A stretch of DNA of 64,000 bases, from contig DIWZ01000006.1 of the NCBI GenBank assembly GCA_002435955.1, forward strand, positions 136,027 through 200,026. Direction: 5' to 3'. The notes below the pieces were generated by a model. It worked only from the letters and a program-made list of their open reading frames with translations. It searched no databases and was not told the DNA's origin. Positions 61,605 to 64,000 of this stretch are shown here, one piece after another. The number at the start of each line of letters is the position of its first letter. Position 1 is the first letter of the stretch. A program made the position numbers and the translations under genes. Origin of the DNA: Pelobacter sp. UBA6093 (GTDB taxonomy: Bacteria; Desulfobacterota; Desulfuromonadia; Desulfuromonadales; Syntrophotaleaceae).

Positions 61605-63020
61605 ATGCTTGAACCCTATGTGGTAACCGTTTCCAGTGAAAAAGGCGGCGTCGGCAAAACTACCCTGGCCACCAACCTGGCCATCTATCTTAAAGCCCTG
61701 AATGAGGAATTGCCGGTTACCCTGTTCAGTTTCGACAATCATTTTTCCGTAGATCGCATGTTCCGCCTCGGTCGGACCCTGCCCAAGGGTGACATGCTCG
61801 ATTTATTGTCCGGGACCCCGGTAGAACACTTGCTGGAACTCGGTGAATACGGTGTTCAATTCATCCCTTCCAGTCGCAAGCTTGAAAGCATTGCAAGCCG
61901 CATGAATCGGTACGACATTCTGGCGCGCGCTTTGGCTGGATCCACACTAAAAGGGATTGTCATCATAGACACACGGCCTATCCTGGATATCTTTACGCAA
62001 AACGCCCTTTTTGCCTCCGACCGCGTCATTGTTCCGGTTAAAGACACTCCATCCCTGGAGAACTGCCGGAATCTCTACGATTTCTTTGAAGACCAGGGAT
62101 TATCCAAGCGTCCGTTACGACTGCTACCGTGTCTTATCGACTCGCGTGTGCATTACGATGGTCCCTTTAAAAATGCTTATCAGCTGCTTAAGGGCTATGC
62201 CATCAATCGTGGCTACCGCTGTCTGGAAGGCTATATCGCCAAAAGTCCCAAGGTTGAGTCCCTCAATACCAACCCCGAAGGGAAAATCTACCCGGTTCTT
62301 ACCCACGGACGAGGCACCAACGTCCACTTTCAGTTTGCCCACCTGGCGCGCCAGATTTTTATCGGTGCCAAAGATGAGCCGCAGCGACGACTGGATGAGA
62401 TTCGGCAGGGGCTTGAACAACAAGAGCAAACAAGGGATGAGAACTTCCATACGCGCCGCGACCTGGTGCTGCCGGATTGCCCGATTTGCGGGAGGCAACT
62501 GGTCCGTCACAATGCCATGGAGCCAGCGAGTTATTTTTATACAACATCCGATCATCAGGTTGCGGGTTTTCTTGACGAAGCCTGTTTTTCCTCATTGGTG
62601 TTTCGCCACTGCTACCATACCCAGAAAAAAATAAGCCCGACGGATCCTCTTGTCGATTTATTCAGGGAATCGGCCTTGCGCTCCTATTTTGTTTTACGCC
62701 ATGCTGATGACAACCCGGCCACAGGGGCTCACAATCTGCTTTTTTACCGATTCGATGACGAAGGGTTTGAAATTTCCCACAAATCCATCGAATATCGGAA
62801 AAACGAAACGCGTTTCCTTCACAAGGGACCATCCGCCCTGTACCGTCTTGCGTCTCAAACCCTTTTCAGCGAGGATACGCCGATCAAGGAACGCTTTTTA
62901 TTTATTCGACGCATAAACAGCGAGTTTCCTGAAGAAATTCTACTGGATGAAAACTACGCACGACTGGATGCAGCGATGCAATACATCGGCAGCAAGTTGC
63001 CGTCCAATCCGGAGGATTGA
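61605..63020 (+). CDS. ParA/MinD-type ATPase with an unrecognised C-terminal domain
   Basis: A 471-aa protein. The N-terminal half is a deviant Walker-A ParA-family ATPase: VSSEKGGVGKTTLATNLA (signature Lys13), VTLFSFDNHFSVDRMF and the Walker-B GIVIIDTRP near residue 120. The C-terminal half (about 285-471) starts with a CPICG at 292-296 and has CFSSLVFRHC, possibly a zinc site; I know no family match. AAGGA precedes the ATG. Orphan ParA proteins often position envelope or motility structures, but nothing adjacent points to a cargo. Confidence 0.83.
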   Translation: MLEPYVVTVSSEKGGVGKTTLATNLAIYLKALNEELPVTLFSFDNHFSVDRMFRLGRTLPKGDMLDLLSGTPVEHLLELGEYGVQFIPSSRKLESIASRMNRYDILARALAGSTLKGIVIIDTRPILDIFTQNALFASDRVIVPVKDTPSLENCRNLYDFFEDQGLSKRPLRLLPCLIDSRVHYDGPFKNAYQLLKGYAINRGYRCLEGYIAKSPKVESLNTNPEGKIYPVLTHGRGTNVHFQFAHLARQIFIGAKDEPQRRLDEIRQGLEQQEQTRDENFHTRRDLVLPDCPICGRQLVRHNAMEPASYFYTTSDHQVAGFLDEACFSSLVFRHCYHTQKKISPTDPLVDLFRESALRSYFVLRHADDNPATGAHNLLFYRFDDEGFEISHKSIEYRKNETRFLHKGPSALYRLASQTLFSEDTPIKERFLFIRRINSEFPEEILLDENYARLDAAMQYIGSKLPSNPED

Positions 63021-63077
63021 CGCATCTGCCACTTTTATGGGCGGCACATCATTCCTGGCTGCCAAAAACAACAGAAA

Positions 63078-64000
63078 TCAGCGCTGCAAAAGCCGTGACA
63101 CAGGGACCACCTGTATGTCCTGCTGGCGCAAATATGCCGCTTCTTGACGCAATGCCTGCACCGTCTCGGGATATGGATGGCAAATCGCCACCACCTTGCG
63201 GCGTGAACGGGCAATTTTCACCGCTTCCCGCAACTGACGGGCAATCGCATCCACATTCTGGCTGTTATCAAGGAAAATATCCCTGCCTATTGTGGCCACA
63301 TCAGCCTTGCGCGCCTCGGATACGGCGACCGATCCGGGACTTGTACGGCTGTCCACAAAAAACCAGTCACCTTCCTTCATCACTTCAAACACAGCTTGCA
63401 TACCCTCGGGATACTGAGTAAACCGGGAGCCCATATGGTTGTTGCCGCCCACTGCATGTGGCACTTTGGCAAACATACTGGATACACGGCGCTTGATCTC
63501 TGAACTCTCCTGCCCAAGCAGCAAAGCGCCGGTGCCGGGATTGTTTTCCGGATAGCTTTCCGGTTCCATGGGCATGTGAACGAGGACTTCACGACCGGCT
63601 CGAAATGATAATTCGGCGGCCTCGCTGGTATGCGGCTCCTCAGGCATGACCGCCATGGTCAAATCCAGGTCAATCGCCAGCAAATTACGCACTGCACGCA
63701 AATCGCGGCCAAGATCATCGACAATAATGGCAATTTGCGCTTTGGGGCGTATTGCTGCAGATTTGATATCAGGTCGCTTGAAGTGCAATAAAAAGATGGA
63801 ATTTCCTTGCAGGGAGATACGGATCTGATGACTCGGCGCACCGCTCAGTGCCGTCTCAAGCTGTGACGATTGTCTCCCCAGCGCCTGGGTCAAGGTATTA
63901 TACCAGGCATCCCCGGGGAATTCGGCCGGTAAGTAGTAATGCGTAACGCCGTTTTCTTCCCGCACATCCATGCCGGTAAAGGAAATGCCCTGACGCCACA
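63078..64000 (-). CDS. Divergent polysaccharide deacetylase-family protein (partial)
   Basis: The C-terminal 307 or so residues of a protein that continues beyond the right edge; the frame is open to the last base (... QGISFTGMDVREENG). It has the divergent NodB-like signature: IAIIVDDLGRDLRAVRNLL, TMAVMPEEPHTSEAAE, VHMPMEPESYPENNPG and NNHMGSRFTQ. Function in the family is unknown, probably cell-wall sugar hydrolysis or deacetylation. It converges on the ParA-like gene. Confidence 0.85.
   Translation of the reverse strand, partial: WRQGISFTGMDVREENGVTHYYLPAEFPGDAWYNTLTQALGRQSSQLETALSGAPSHQIRISLQGNSIFLLHFKRPDIKSAAIRPKAQIAIIVDDLGRDLRAVRNLLAIDLDLTMAVMPEEPHTSEAAELSFRAGREVLVHMPMEPESYPENNPGTGALLLGQESSEIKRRVSSMFAKVPHAVGGNNHMGSRFTQYPEGMQAVFEVMKEGDWFFVDSRTSPGSVAVSEARKADVATIGRDIFLDNSQNVDAIARQLREAVKIARSRRKVVAICHPYPETVQALRQEAAYLRQQDIQVVPVSRLLQR

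Overview
The window reads as chromosomal DNA of an anaerobic Desulfuromonadales-type deltaproteobacterium, most like Pelobacter/Syntrophotalea. The evidence is an NAD-linked multisubunit [FeFe] hydrogenase with its HydEFG maturases, Geobacter/Pelobacter-style gene content, and short palindromic intergenic repeats. This placement comes from gene content and was not checked by any search. There is no rRNA, CRISPR array, prophage, transposase or plasmid gene; nearly everything is core metabolism, and most genes lie on the minus strand.

Layout, left to right. 1-6.2 kb: a pyrimidine operon (pyrR-pyrB-pyrC-carA-carB, minus) behind a consensus promoter and a PyrR attenuator; carB runs off the left edge. 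6.2-15 kb: lepA-lepB, a long-chain acyl-CoA synthetase, a TM2 membrane protein, rmuC, two tandem nitroreductases and a small secreted protein. 15-25 kb: the hydrogenase locus, made of a maturation operon (hydE-hydG-aspA-hydF) with an FNR-type box and a structural operon (NuoE-like, separate [2Fe-2S] protein, NuoF-like, HydA). 25-30.6 kb: yhbY, dgt, rsmD-coaD, and yacG-queD-queE-creatininase-family. 30.8-40 kb: tRNA-Gly, a tRNA nucleotidyltransferase, an aminotransferase, tRNA-Gln, pepN, gltX, a Memo-family protein and tRNA-Cys. 40-48 kb: a five-gene ExbB/ExbD/TonB-like envelope module with a lipoprotein and a large periplasmic protein of unknown function, preceded by a Prc/Ctp protease gene. 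48-53.4 kb: a P460-like haem lipoprotein, a tiny ORF, a CBS/DRTGG family II pyrophosphatase, a DUF3108 protein, an ArsR-type regulator and an RlmI-like methyltransferase. 53.4-57 kb: biotin operon bioW-bioF-bioH-bioC behind a BirA-type operator. 57-61.5 kb: xseA-xseB-ispA-dxs. 61.5-64 kb: a ParA-type ATPase fused to an unrecognised C-terminal domain, and a divergent polysaccharide deacetylase cut by the right edge.

How parts work together. CarAB, PyrB and PyrC make the first pyrimidine intermediates under PyrR control. HydE, HydG and HydF build the H-cluster for HydA, whose partners link H2 to NAD(H), and probably ferredoxin by bifurcation. The bio operon carries two independent sources of pimeloyl groups (BioW, and BioC/BioH) that meet at BioF. 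Dxs and IspA feed isoprenoid synthesis next to exonuclease VII.

The best leads beyond routine annotation are: a family of about 64-110 bp palindromic repeats with at least seven whole or partial copies; two larger palindromic miniature elements, one of which supplies the rmuC stop codon; an aspartate ammonia-lyase gene inside the [FeFe]-maturation operon; the doubled pimelate route under one BirA site; and the uncharacterised TonB-like module.
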